From an uncultured Clostridia bacterium (lineage in GTDB: Bacteria > Bacillota > Clostridia > TANB77 > CAG-508), in assembly GCA_934178555.1 (NCBI GenBank), contig CAKPQL010000005.1:1-64000 (forward strand): a DNA stretch of 64,000 nt. The letters run 5' to 3'. The first letter of the stretch is position 1; each line of letters begins with the position of its first letter. The position numbers were made by a program, and so were the translations under genes. Of the stretch, positions 11,313 through 19,506 are shown one piece after another. A model generated the notes under the pieces. The model did not search any database. It was given only the letters and a program-made list of their open reading frames with translations, and was not told the DNA's origin.

Positions 11313-11340
11313 GTAGGGGCACGGTGCACCGTGCCCCTAC
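11313..11340. repeat. Perfect 28-bp GC-rich palindrome
   Basis: The left arm GTAGGGGCACGGTG (11313-11326) is followed directly by its exact reverse complement. It sits between walR and walK in an otherwise AT-rich gap. The same GGGCACGG core occurs in the hairpin at 46321-46342. There is no T-run after it on either strand, so it is not a standard terminator; it could stabilise or attenuate the walR-walK transcript. Confidence 0.8.
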
Positions 11341-11383
11341 TAATATGTATGATTGAATACCCTAAAGAAAGAAGGATGTAGAA

Positions 11384-12802
11384 TTGTTAAAAAATATTCA
11401 AATAAAAATTATATTAATACTTGTATTAGTAGGGATTATTGTAATATCTGGAATAGGAGTGTTTTCAATATCAACTATGAATGAGTTAGAACAACATGTT
11501 GCAGAAAAAGAAGCAATAGAAACACAAATACAACAAAATAAAATATTATTTGTATCTGGAGTAGCTATATATACTGTTATTTCTATAATGGTAGGAATGT
11601 TTGTAAATAAAAACATAATAAATCCTACTACTAAATTAATAAAGAGTGCAGAAAAAATGGCTGCTGGTGAAAATGGAAAGATGAGTAAGACAGATGAGAA
11701 AAAGAAAAATGAAATTACAGATTTAACAGATGCATTTAATTTTATGACAGTAGAAATGAAACAAAATTTAAATGAAGCAACTAGACAAAAAAAACAAATG
11801 GAAGCAATATTACTTCATATGACAGATGGAATAATTGCTTTTGGGATAGATGGAAATATAATACATATAAATCCTGCAGCAATAACATTTTTAGGATTGG
11901 CTAAAGAGGATGACACATTTGAGAAAATATTTAAAAAAATGAATATAGATATTAATATGGAAAAAATAATATATCTAGAGAATTGGACTTCATCAGAACA
12001 AAAAGTAAAACTTGGAGATAGATATATAAATATGTTTTTTGCTCCATATAAAGATGAAAATGACAGACCAGGAGGAATGATTGTTGTTATTCAAGACATA
12101 ACAGAACATGTAAAGTTGGATAATATGAGAAAAGAATTTGTGGCAGATGTATCTCACGAATTAAAAACACCAATAACTTCAATAATGGGATATGCAGATA
12201 CACTATTAGAAGGGGAATATGAAAAAGAAATACAAGATAAATTTTTAAATGTAATAGCATCAGAAGCAAGAAGAATGGCAAAGTTAGTAAGCGATTTACT
12301 TACATTATCGAGGTATGATAATTCTCAAACACGCATAGAGAAAACAGAATTTGATTTAGGAGAACTAGTAAAGAAATGTCAAGAAAAACTACAAATAGAA
12401 ATAGATAAAAAACATCAAGAAACAGAATGTTTTGTAACGGCAAATGTGCCACCAGTATATGCAGATAAATATGGGATAGAGAGAGTAGTGTTAAACATAT
12501 TGTCAAATAGCATAAAATACACAAGAGATTTTGGGAAAATAAAGATATATGTAGGATTTGTATATAATAATGCATATATTAAAATTATAGATAACGGAAT
12601 AGGAATACCAGAGGAAGATTTAAATAGAATATTTGAGAGATTTTATAGAGTTGATAAGGCTCGTACTAGGGAAATGGGTGGAACAGGACTAGGATTGTCA
12701 ATTGCAAAAGAAATATTAGATAAAAATAATGGAAGCATAGACATAAAAAGCGTTGTAGGACAAGGAACAGAAGTAGTTATACAAATACCTACAAAACAAT
12801 AA
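11384..12802 (+). CDS. walK: Sensor histidine kinase, WalK/PhoR-like
   Basis: 472 residues from a TTG start behind GAAGGATG. Membrane segments are at about 7-29 and 54-75 with only some 24 residues outside. HAMP follows at about 76-130, a PAS-like domain (GIIAFGIDGNIIHINPAA) near 145-240, then HisKA with ADVSHELKTPITS (His258) and a HATPase domain with NSIKYT, DNGIGIPEED and GGTGLGLSIA. Known WalK proteins of Bacilli carry a large extracellular PAS domain; here it is missing, so the signal is probably sensed in the membrane or cytoplasm. It pairs with the upstream regulator. Confidence 0.85.
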   Translation: MLKNIQIKIILILVLVGIIVISGIGVFSISTMNELEQHVAEKEAIETQIQQNKILFVSGVAIYTVISIMVGMFVNKNIINPTTKLIKSAEKMAAGENGKMSKTDEKKKNEITDLTDAFNFMTVEMKQNLNEATRQKKQMEAILLHMTDGIIAFGIDGNIIHINPAAITFLGLAKEDDTFEKIFKKMNIDINMEKIIYLENWTSSEQKVKLGDRYINMFFAPYKDENDRPGGMIVVIQDITEHVKLDNMRKEFVADVSHELKTPITSIMGYADTLLEGEYEKEIQDKFLNVIASEARRMAKLVSDLLTLSRYDNSQTRIEKTEFDLGELVKKCQEKLQIEIDKKHQETECFVTANVPPVYADKYGIERVVLNILSNSIKYTRDFGKIKIYVGFVYNNAYIKIIDNGIGIPEEDLNRIFERFYRVDKARTREMGGTGLGLSIAKEILDKNNGSIDIKSVVGQGTEVVIQIPTKQ

Positions 12803-12846
12803 ATTTAATTCTAATAATACTAATGATATTTTTGTTTCAAACATTA

Positions 12847-12875
12847 TTGATTAATTTATCCTTGTATTGTATAAT
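12847..12875 (+). promoter_or_regulatory. Sigma-A promoter of lepB operon
   Basis: TTGATT at 12847-12852, 17-bp spacer, TATAAT at 12870-12875, about 33 bp before the lepB start codon. It gives lepB-holB-ricT-fdx its own promoter separate from walRK. Confidence 0.7.
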
Positions 12876-12907
12876 AAATTAGTATTTTAGAAAGAAGGTT
12901 TATTCAT

Positions 12908-13555
12908 ATGATAAAAATTAGTCCAAAGGTAAGGAATATATTAGAATGGATATTTTGTATAATAGTAGCTATAATATTAGCATTATTGTTTAGGCACTTT
13001 ATAGGTACACCAACAATAGTACAACAACCATCAATGACACCAACATTAATGCAAAACGATAGATTAGTTTTAAATAGATGGGTAAGAACTGTGCATGGGG
13101 AACTAAAAAGAGGGGATATAATAACATTTGAATCACCAACAGTGACTAGTGTAACTATAGGAAATGCAGATTTAAATAATCCAGTCGCAACATATGATTA
13201 CAATCCAACTAATTGGTGGGAAAAATTCAATTACTATTTCTTAGAAAATGGAAAAGTAAGTTTTATAAAGAGAGTAATAGGATTACCTGGAGAACATGTA
13301 GAAATAAAAGATGATAAAGTATATATAAATGGAGAAGTATTGCAAGAAGATTATTTACAATCTAATGTGAAAACAACAGCTGTAGGGGGAGTATTTACAG
13401 ATATTGTAGTTCCAGAAGGATATTTGTTTGTTTTAGGTGATAATAGAATGGGTAGTACAGATAGCAGAAGATTTGGATGTATACCAATAGATAGAGTTGA
13501 AAGTAAAGTACTTTTCAGATTTTGGCCACTAAATAAATTTGGAAAGGTAAACTAA
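12908..13555 (+). CDS. lepB: Type I signal peptidase
   Basis: 215 residues. One N-terminal membrane segment (about 12-30) is followed by the catalytic serine in QQPSMTPT (Ser42) and the general-base lysine in SFIKRVIGLPGEH (Lys121). The C-terminal box reads LGDNRMGSTDSRRFG. This is the Ser/Lys type of SipS/LepB that removes signal peptides on the outer face of the membrane. An insertion of about 35 residues lies between the Ser and Lys boxes (TSVTIGNADLNN to NYYFLENGK). It is followed one base later by holB. Confidence 0.95.
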   Translation: MIKISPKVRNILEWIFCIIVAIILALLFRHFIGTPTIVQQPSMTPTLMQNDRLVLNRWVRTVHGELKRGDIITFESPTVTSVTIGNADLNNPVATYDYNPTNWWEKFNYYFLENGKVSFIKRVIGLPGEHVEIKDDKVYINGEVLQEDYLQSNVKTTAVGGVFTDIVVPEGYLFVLGDNRMGSTDSRRFGCIPIDRVESKVLFRFWPLNKFGKVN

Positions 13556-13556
13556 A

Positions 13557-14459
13557 ATGAATTTTGAAAACATAGTAGGAAATGAAAAAAATAAACAATT
13601 ATTAACAGAAATAATAGAATCAAAGAATATTTCGCATGGGTATATGTTCCTAGGAATATCTGGTATTGGGAAATTTTTATTTGCTAAAGAATTTGCAAAG
13701 GCAATTTTATGTAATGAGCAGATTGGATGTAATAAATGTAAATCATGTATAGAATTCGATAGCTCAAATAATCCAGATTATCAAGTAATTGAACCAGATG
13801 AAAATAGTATAAAAATAGAACAGATAAGAGTAATGAATAGCAAGATATATGAAAAACCAATAATATCAAGCAAAAAAGTATATATAATAAATAATGCGGA
13901 TTTAATGACAAAAGAAGCTCAGAATTGTTTACTAAAAACAATAGAAGAGCCACCAGAATATGCGGTTATAATATTGGTAGGAGCAAATGAAAATATGTTC
14001 CTAAATACAATAAGATCAAGGTGTGTTAAAATAAATTTTAATAAGATTAATGATGAAGAATTAACAAAAATACTTACAGAGAGATATGAGTTTAATGGTA
14101 TAACAGAAAATATGTTGAGACTATTTTCTGGAAGCATAGAAAAAGCTATAAATTTACAAGGTAAACAAGATATATATATGGAAATAGAAAATATGTTTAA
14201 CAACTTGGATAGAGTAAATATAATAGATTTGTTGAATAAAAAGGAAATAATAACTAAAAACAAAGAAGAAATAAATAACATATTAGAATATATTAATGTA
14301 TTACTTTTTGAAAAGTTAAAAAAATTGGATAAACAAAACCAATATATAAAAGCTATACAAATAGTTGAAGATACAAAAGATAGATTAAAGAAAAATGCTA
14401 ATTTAGATATGACAATAGATTATTTATTATTAAATATATGGGAAACAATAAATATTTAA
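13557..14459 (+). CDS. holB: DNA polymerase III delta-prime subunit
   Basis: 300 residues, AAA+ clamp-loader type. It has a P-loop-like GISGIGKF, the zinc-finger cysteines of the delta-prime/gamma family in CNKCKSC, an SRC box (IRSRCVKINF) and TIEEPPEYAVIILV. It acts in the clamp loader that places the sliding clamp. The ATG overlaps the lepB end closely (TAAAATG). The order holB then ricT is conserved across Firmicutes, which supports both assignments. Confidence 0.9.
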   Translation: MNFENIVGNEKNKQLLTEIIESKNISHGYMFLGISGIGKFLFAKEFAKAILCNEQIGCNKCKSCIEFDSSNNPDYQVIEPDENSIKIEQIRVMNSKIYEKPIISSKKVYIINNADLMTKEAQNCLLKTIEEPPEYAVIILVGANENMFLNTIRSRCVKINFNKINDEELTKILTERYEFNGITENMLRLFSGSIEKAINLQGKQDIYMEIENMFNNLDRVNIIDLLNKKEIITKNKEEINNILEYINVLLFEKLKKLDKQNQYIKAIQIVEDTKDRLKKNANLDMTIDYLLLNIWETINI

Positions 14460-14506
14460 AACCATATAGGAAACAAGCATCAAGATTGCTAAAAAAGGAG
14501 ATTTAT

Positions 14507-15430
14507 ATGAGAAATATAGTAGGAGTAAGATTTAAAAAACCAGGAAAAATATATTTTTTTGATTCAAATGGATTTACAATAGAAAAAGGAAGCCATGTAA
14601 TAGTTGAAACAGCTATGGGAGACGAATATGGCGAAGTTGTAATAGCTAATAGACAGTTACCAGAAGAAAAAATAACAAATCCATTGAAAAAAGTTATAAG
14701 AATTGCAACTTCAAAAGACATAAAGCAATATAATGAAAATAAAGCTAAAGAAAAGGATGCATTAAGAATATGTCAAGAAAAAATAAAAAAGCATAATTTA
14801 GACATGAATTTAATAGATGTAGAATATAAATTTGATAATTCTAAAATTTTATTTTATTTTACAGCAGACGGAAGAGTTGATTTTAGAGAATTGGTAAAGG
14901 ATTTAGCGGCAGTATTTAAAACAAGAATAGAACTAAGACAAATTGGAGTAAGAGATGAAATAAAAAGATTAGGTGGAAATGGAATGTGCGGAAGGGAATT
15001 GTGTTGTTGTTCATTTTTAGGAAATTTTGAAACAGTATCTATAAAAATGGCAAAAGAACAAAATATTTCTCTAAATCCATCTAAAATATCAGGAAATTGC
15101 GGTAGATTAATGTGTTGCTTAAAATATGAGCAAGAAGTATATGAGGAAAAACTAAAAAGATTACCAAAAATCGGAGCTATAGTAAAAACAGAAGACGGCG
15201 TTGGAGAGGTATGTGGAGTAGAAACATTAAAAGAGAAAATTAAAGTAAGATTTACAGACGCAGAAGATACTTTTTATAAAAGATATGATGCAAAAGACAT
15301 AAAAATAATAAAAGATGCAGAAGAAAAGGATGATATAAAAGTAGATAATCCAGAAGAATTAAAAGAATTAAAAGAATTAGAGAATTTAGAAAAATTAGAA
15401 AAGATGGATGAAAAAAGAGAGGATTATTAA
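14507..15430 (+). CDS. ricT: PSP1-domain protein RicT (YaaT)
   Basis: 307 residues from the ATG at 14507, chosen because it follows AAAAAAGGAG; an upstream in-frame start at 14438 lies inside holB. The PSP1 domain begins RNIVGVRFKKPGKIYF. The characteristic cysteine clusters GMCGRELCCC and NCGRLMCCLKYE are present; in RicT they bind an Fe-S cluster in a complex with RicA and RicF that affects RNase Y-dependent mRNA processing and development. The C-terminus is an acidic Leu/Lys/Glu repeat. RNase Y itself is encoded at 28827-30371. Confidence 0.9.
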   Translation: MRNIVGVRFKKPGKIYFFDSNGFTIEKGSHVIVETAMGDEYGEVVIANRQLPEEKITNPLKKVIRIATSKDIKQYNENKAKEKDALRICQEKIKKHNLDMNLIDVEYKFDNSKILFYFTADGRVDFRELVKDLAAVFKTRIELRQIGVRDEIKRLGGNGMCGRELCCCSFLGNFETVSIKMAKEQNISLNPSKISGNCGRLMCCLKYEQEVYEEKLKRLPKIGAIVKTEDGVGEVCGVETLKEKIKVRFTDAEDTFYKRYDAKDIKIIKDAEEKDDIKVDNPEELKELKELENLEKLEKMDEKREDY

Positions 15431-15457
15431 AAAAATAATGTAAAGGTGGTGATAAAA

Positions 15458-15631
15458 ATGGCATATAAAATAACAGACAAATGTATTAGCTGTGGAGCAT
15501 GTGCAGCAGAATGCCCAGTAGGATGCATATCACAAGGTGATGAAAGATATGTAATAAACAGAGAAAGCTGTATTGAATGTGGAACATGTGCAGGGGTTTG
15601 CCCAGTTGGTGCACCTTGTCCAGAAGAATAA
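15458..15631 (+). CDS. 2[4Fe-4S] ferredoxin
   Basis: 57 residues from the ATG at 15458, which sits behind GGTGGTG; the GTG at 15446 is inside that site. Two CxxCxxCxxxC motifs (CISCGACAAECP and CIECGTCAGVCP) make it a classic clostridial 8Fe ferredoxin. It probably accepts electrons from the Por complex encoded just downstream. A terminator follows. Confidence 0.95.
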   Translation: MAYKITDKCISCGACAAECPVGCISQGDERYVINRESCIECGTCAGVCPVGAPCPEE

Positions 15632-15654
15632 AAAATATATCAACAGATGTAGAG

Positions 15655-15679
15655 ACGGACTTCAGAGTCCGTTTTTTTT
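15655..15679 (+). terminator. Terminator of the lepB-holB-ricT-fdx unit
   Basis: ACGGACT (15655-15661), loop TCAG, AGTCCGT (15666-15672), then a run of eight T. Confidence 0.9.
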
Positions 15680-15808
15680 GCTTTATAGAAAGTTTTAATG
15701 TATTGATTTGCATGTTGCACATCATAGGGAGTGGTGTCCTTGACGTCCCGCGTTATGAAAGCGCAAGTCTTGTTATTAAAGTTAGCAAAAATCTGACTGT
15801 TTGGTATA
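15680..15808. other. Compositionally distinct intergenic stretch
   Basis: About 130 bp between the ferredoxin terminator and the por promoter. Part of it, 15725-15770, is unusually GC-rich. Short ORFs exist on both strands (15713-15828 plus, 15640-15831 minus) but neither has a ribosome site. It could be a decayed small gene or an RNA; nothing is certain. Confidence 0.4.
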
Positions 15809-15837
15809 TTGACATTAAAAAAAAATAGCAATATACT
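15809..15837 (+). promoter_or_regulatory. Strong sigma-A promoter of porGDAB
   Basis: Perfect TTGACA at 15809-15814, 17-bp spacer, TATACT at 15832-15837, 33 bp before the porG start. Confidence 0.85.
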
Positions 15838-15870
15838 ATAAAAGTCAAAAAGAAAAAAGGAGGAGAAAAG

Positions 15871-16452
15871 ATGGAAAACTTAATAGAGATAAGATGGCAC
15901 GGTAGAGGCGGTCAAGGAGCCAAAACAGCGTCATTATTGCTTGCAGATGCAGCATTTAATACTGGAAAATATATCCAAGGATTTCCTGAATATGGACCAG
16001 AGAGAATGGGTGCACCTATAACAGCATACAATAGGATAAGTAATAAACCAATTACAATACATAGTAACATATATGAACCAGATTATGTTGTAGTTGTAGA
16101 TGATACATTATTAGAATCAGTAAATGTTACAGCTGGATTAAAAGAAACAGGAGCAATTATAATAAATACAACAAAAGATGAAGAATATTTAAATAAAGTA
16201 TTAAATGGATATAAGGGTGGAATATATACAATTGATGCAAGAAAAGTATCAATGGAAACTTTAGGCAGGTATTTTCCAAACACGCCAATGCTTGCAGCGG
16301 TCGTAAAGGTAAGTAAAGTTATGACAGAAGAAGAGTTTTTAAATGATATGATAGGTTCTTTTAAACATAAATTTGCTAAAAAACCAGAAGTAATAGATGG
16401 AAATATGAAGGCTCTAGAAATGTCATTAAAAGAAGTAAAACAAATTCAATAA
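15871..16452 (+). CDS. porG: Pyruvate:ferredoxin oxidoreductase, gamma subunit
   Basis: 193 residues. IEIRWHGRGGQGAKTAS and the FPEYGPERMGAP stretch are the typical gamma-subunit signatures. Together with the next three genes it forms the four-subunit type of 2-oxoacid:ferredoxin oxidoreductase, which cleaves pyruvate with CoA to acetyl-CoA, CO2 and reduced ferredoxin in the cytoplasm. A GGAGG site precedes the ATG. Related enzymes act on 2-oxoisovalerate, so substrate is inferred. Confidence 0.9.
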   Translation: MENLIEIRWHGRGGQGAKTASLLLADAAFNTGKYIQGFPEYGPERMGAPITAYNRISNKPITIHSNIYEPDYVVVVDDTLLESVNVTAGLKETGAIIINTTKDEEYLNKVLNGYKGGIYTIDARKVSMETLGRYFPNTPMLAAVVKVSKVMTEEEFLNDMIGSFKHKFAKKPEVIDGNMKALEMSLKEVKQIQ

Positions 16453-16517
16453 TCCAAGTATAAGAAAAGCAGTCCTAATACTAAAATAGATGTGGGATGT
16501 AATAAGGAGGAAATAAA

Positions 16518-16802
16518 ATGTCTAAAATAGATTCAAATACATCTTGGCAAGATTTAACTATAGGTGGAAACATTTATGAAGCAGGAAATGCAAGAAATTT
16601 TAAAACAGGAGATTGGAGAAGTATAAAACCAATTTTTTTATCAGAAAAATGTAAACAATGCGGATTATGTTTTCCAGTTTGTCCAGATGATGCAATACCA
16701 GTAAATAAAGAACAAAAAAGAGAAGATTTTAATTATGATATGTGTAAAGGATGTGGCGTATGTGCAAAAGTATGTCCATTCGGTGCAATCGAAATGAAGT
16801 AA
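16518..16802 (+). CDS. porD: Pyruvate:ferredoxin oxidoreductase, delta (ferredoxin) subunit
   Basis: 94 residues with two 4Fe-4S motifs, CKQCGLCFPVCP and CKGCGVCAKVCP, and the N-terminal W-x-L/T-x-G-G region of PorD. It relays electrons from the TPP centre of PorB to free ferredoxin. It is preceded by AAGGAGG. Confidence 0.95.
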   Translation: MSKIDSNTSWQDLTIGGNIYEAGNARNFKTGDWRSIKPIFLSEKCKQCGLCFPVCPDDAIPVNKEQKREDFNYDMCKGCGVCAKVCPFGAIEMK

Positions 16803-16824
16803 TATATTGAAAGGAGAATAAAAA

Positions 16825-18006
16825 ATGTCAATAAGAGAACGTTTAAGTGGTAATGAAGCAGCAGCTACAGCAATGAAACAAATAAATCCAGATGTTGTAG
16901 CAGCGTTCCCAATAACACCATCAACAGAGATACCACAATATTTTTCAAGTTTTGTAAGTAATGGAACAGTGGATACAGAATTTGTAGCAGTAGAGAGTGA
17001 ACATAGTGCAATGAGTGCATGTATAGGTGCAGAGGCTGCTGGAGCAAGGGCTATGACTGCAACATCATCAAATGGTTTATCATTAATGTGGGAGATGATA
17101 TACATAGCATCAAGTTTAAGATTACCAATAGTAATGTCATTAGTAAATAGAGCAGTATCAGGACCATTAAACATACATAATGATCATTCAGATGCAATGG
17201 GAGTTAGAGATGCAGGTTGGATACAGTTATTCTCAGAAAATAACCAAGAGGCATATGATAATTTAATTATGGCACATAGAATAGCAGAGAACGAGAAAGT
17301 ATTATTACCATTGATGGTATGCCAAGATGGATTTATAACATCACACTCAATAGAAAATATAGAATTAATAGAAGATGATTTGGTAAAAAAATTCGTAGGA
17401 GAATATAAACCAGAACATTACCTATTAAATGATAAAGAGCCAATGGCAATTGGTCCTTTAGATTTGCAAGCATATTTATTTGAACATAAAAGACAACAAT
17501 CAGAAGCAATGAGAAATGCAAAAAAAGTAATTATAGAAGTTGCAAAAGATTTCGAGAAAATGACAGGAAGAAAATATGGTTTATTTGAAGAATATAAATT
17601 AGATGATGCAGAGATTGCAATAGTTTGTATGAATTCAACAGCAGGAACAACAAAGTATACAGTAGATAAATTGAGAGCACAAGGAGTAAAAGCAGGTTTA
17701 CTTAAAATAAGAGTATTTAGACCTTTCCCAGCAGAAGAAGTAGCAAAAGCATTATCACATGTAAAAGCAATAGCAGTGCTAGATAAAGCAGATTCTTTAA
17801 ATGCTGCTGGTGGAGCATTATTTGAAGATGTAGTTTCTGGAATGTATGTAAACAATATTCATGTACCAACAGTAAGTTATGTATATGGTATTGGAGGAAG
17901 AGATACAAAATCAGATGATATAGAAAAGGTTTATAATGATTTGAGTAAAATTATAAGTACAGGAAAAATAGAAAATCCATATAGATATTTAGGAGTAAGA
18001 GGATAA
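16825..18006 (+). CDS. porA: Pyruvate:ferredoxin oxidoreductase, alpha subunit
   Basis: 393 residues. GNEAAATAMKQINPDVVAAF and FPITPSTEIP open the pyrimidine-binding domain; MTATSSNGLSLM and NDHSDAMGVRDAGW are conserved in the family. The second half is the transketolase C-terminal-like domain. It is the largest subunit and pairs with PorB. A 22-base gap separates it from porD. Confidence 0.95.
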   Translation: MSIRERLSGNEAAATAMKQINPDVVAAFPITPSTEIPQYFSSFVSNGTVDTEFVAVESEHSAMSACIGAEAAGARAMTATSSNGLSLMWEMIYIASSLRLPIVMSLVNRAVSGPLNIHNDHSDAMGVRDAGWIQLFSENNQEAYDNLIMAHRIAENEKVLLPLMVCQDGFITSHSIENIELIEDDLVKKFVGEYKPEHYLLNDKEPMAIGPLDLQAYLFEHKRQQSEAMRNAKKVIIEVAKDFEKMTGRKYGLFEEYKLDDAEIAIVCMNSTAGTTKYTVDKLRAQGVKAGLLKIRVFRPFPAEEVAKALSHVKAIAVLDKADSLNAAGGALFEDVVSGMYVNNIHVPTVSYVYGIGGRDTKSDDIEKVYNDLSKIISTGKIENPYRYLGVRG

Positions 18007-18019
18007 GGAGGAAATAAAA

Positions 18020-18979
18020 ATGGCATATAATCATAAAGAGATAATAGCAAATAGACCATCAAGATTTACATCTGGACATAGAATGTGTGCAGGATGTGGA
18101 GCACCACCTGTAGCAAGAATGGTATTAAGAGCCTTAAAGCCAGAAGATCATGCAGTAATTACAAATGCTACTGGATGTATGGAAGTTTCAACTTTCATAT
18201 ATCCATATACAGCATGGACAGATTCGTTTATTCATACAGCTTTTGAAAATGCTGGTGCAACATGTTCTGGAGTTGAGGCAGCATATAAATCAATGAAAGC
18301 ACAAGGAAAATTACCAGAGAATAAAACAACTAAATTTATAGCATTTGGTGGAGATGGCGGAACTTATGATATAGGAATACAAAGTTTATCTGGTGCAATG
18401 GAAAGAGGACATGACATGGTATATGTATGTTACGATAATGGAGCATACATGAATACTGGAATTCAAAGATCATCTGCGACTCCAAGATTTGCAGACACGA
18501 CAACAACACCAGCTGGAACAAAAATACCAGGTAAAATGCAATCAAGAAAAGATTTAACATTAATAATGGCAAATCATCACTTACCTTATGTTGCACAAAC
18601 AGCAGCAATAATGAATTTTAAAGATTTATATGAAAAAGCAGAAAAAGCTATATATACAGAAGGAGCTTGTTTCCTAAATGTTTTATCTCCATGTCCAAGA
18701 GGATGGGGGTACCCAACAGAAATGTTAATGGAAATAAACAAATTAGCAGTGGAAACATGTTATTGGCCGTTATATGAAGTAATAGATGGAAAATACAAGA
18801 TAAATTATAAACCAAAAAATAAATTACCAGTAGAAGAATTTTTAAAACCTCAAAAAAGATTTAAACATATGTTTAAACCAGGAAATGAATGGATGATAGA
18901 AGAATTCCAAAAAGAGGTCGATACAAGATGGGAAGAGTTATTAAGATTAGAAGAAGTAACAAATAAGGGTGTAGAATAA
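18020..18979 (+). CDS. porB: Pyruvate:ferredoxin oxidoreductase, beta subunit (TPP-binding)
   Basis: 319 residues. RMCAGCGAPP near the N-terminus supplies cysteines of the proximal cluster, and GGDGGTYDIGIQ to CYDNGAYMNTG is the thiamine-diphosphate binding motif. It completes porGDAB and is followed by a strong terminator. The organism therefore makes reduced ferredoxin from pyruvate, as expected for a fermentative anaerobe. Confidence 0.95.
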   Translation: MAYNHKEIIANRPSRFTSGHRMCAGCGAPPVARMVLRALKPEDHAVITNATGCMEVSTFIYPYTAWTDSFIHTAFENAGATCSGVEAAYKSMKAQGKLPENKTTKFIAFGGDGGTYDIGIQSLSGAMERGHDMVYVCYDNGAYMNTGIQRSSATPRFADTTTTPAGTKIPGKMQSRKDLTLIMANHHLPYVAQTAAIMNFKDLYEKAEKAIYTEGACFLNVLSPCPRGWGYPTEMLMEINKLAVETCYWPLYEVIDGKYKINYKPKNKLPVEEFLKPQKRFKHMFKPGNEWMIEEFQKEVDTRWEELLRLEEVTNKGVE

Positions 18980-18982
18980 AAA

Positions 18983-19017
18983 GCAAACCACACATGCATT
19001 GTGTGGTTTACTTTTTT
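18983..19017 (+). terminator. Terminator of porGDAB
   Basis: Perfect 10-bp stem AAACCACACA (18985-18994) with TGTGTGGTTT (19000-19009), then CTTTTTT. Also usable in reverse for the minus-strand gene at 19025. Confidence 0.9.
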
Positions 19018-19024
19018 GAAGAGT

Positions 19025-19342
19025 TTAAGTAAGATATGCGTTGATTGTGTTGTGGACAGATGGTGTACAATAACAATCCTGTAATGCATGAAGAGCATTC
19101 AAAGCTAATATATCGTCGGATGGGCAGATTGACTTCAACATGCTACTAAACTGGGATGGGTAGTATTCAGCGCCGTTGAGGAACATACCATTAACAATAA
19201 GCTGATCTTCTTGGCTGTTTGGTGAGACGTTCCGAATATCTCCGTTTTTGAATGATAGTGCAAAAATTGTGTGGGTCTGTTTTGATATCAAAACAGATCC
19301 TGTGTCTGTCATCTGAAACTCTTCAAAGCTTTTTGGATCCAT
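19025..19342 (-). CDS. Orphan protein of unknown function, 105 aa
   Basis: ATG at 19342 behind an AGGAGG site and a near-perfect promoter (19410-19439). The product starts MDPKSFEEFQMTDTGSVL and looks like a compact globular protein with no signal peptide or membrane segment. No family recognised. Codon use is GC-richer than the neighbours (GAC, ATC, GTC, AAC, CTC, CGG). It contains an in-frame ATT CGG AAC; a +1 shift there would keep open about 30 codons, but the zero frame gives the longer and more protein-like product. Confidence 0.6.
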   Translation of the reverse strand: MDPKSFEEFQMTDTGSVLISKQTHTIFALSFKNGDIRNVSPNSQEDQLIVNGMFLNGAEYYPSQFSSMLKSICPSDDILALNALHALQDCYCTPSVHNTINAYLT

Positions 19343-19409
19343 AAGAAACCTCCTGGAATGTTGTGTAGACTTTTAATAAAAAGTTTACTGATTTATTGCG
19401 AACATTATA

Positions 19410-19439
19410 ATTATAGCAAACATTAACATATTATGTCAA
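19410..19439 (-). promoter_or_regulatory. Promoter of the 105-aa orphan gene
   Basis: On the minus strand TTGACA (19439-19434), an 18-bp spacer and TATAAT (19415-19410), a full consensus match, about 70 bp before the start codon. Confidence 0.8.
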
Positions 19440-19506
19440 TATTGGATATTCTAATAATATTATGATATTATAATAAAAATACTATTTAGATTAGAAGGAG
19501 GAACAA

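Noticed and set aside
15640..15831. 63-aa minus-strand ORF before the por promoter
   Set aside because: No ribosome site; its end runs through the ferredoxin terminator and its start through the por promoter.
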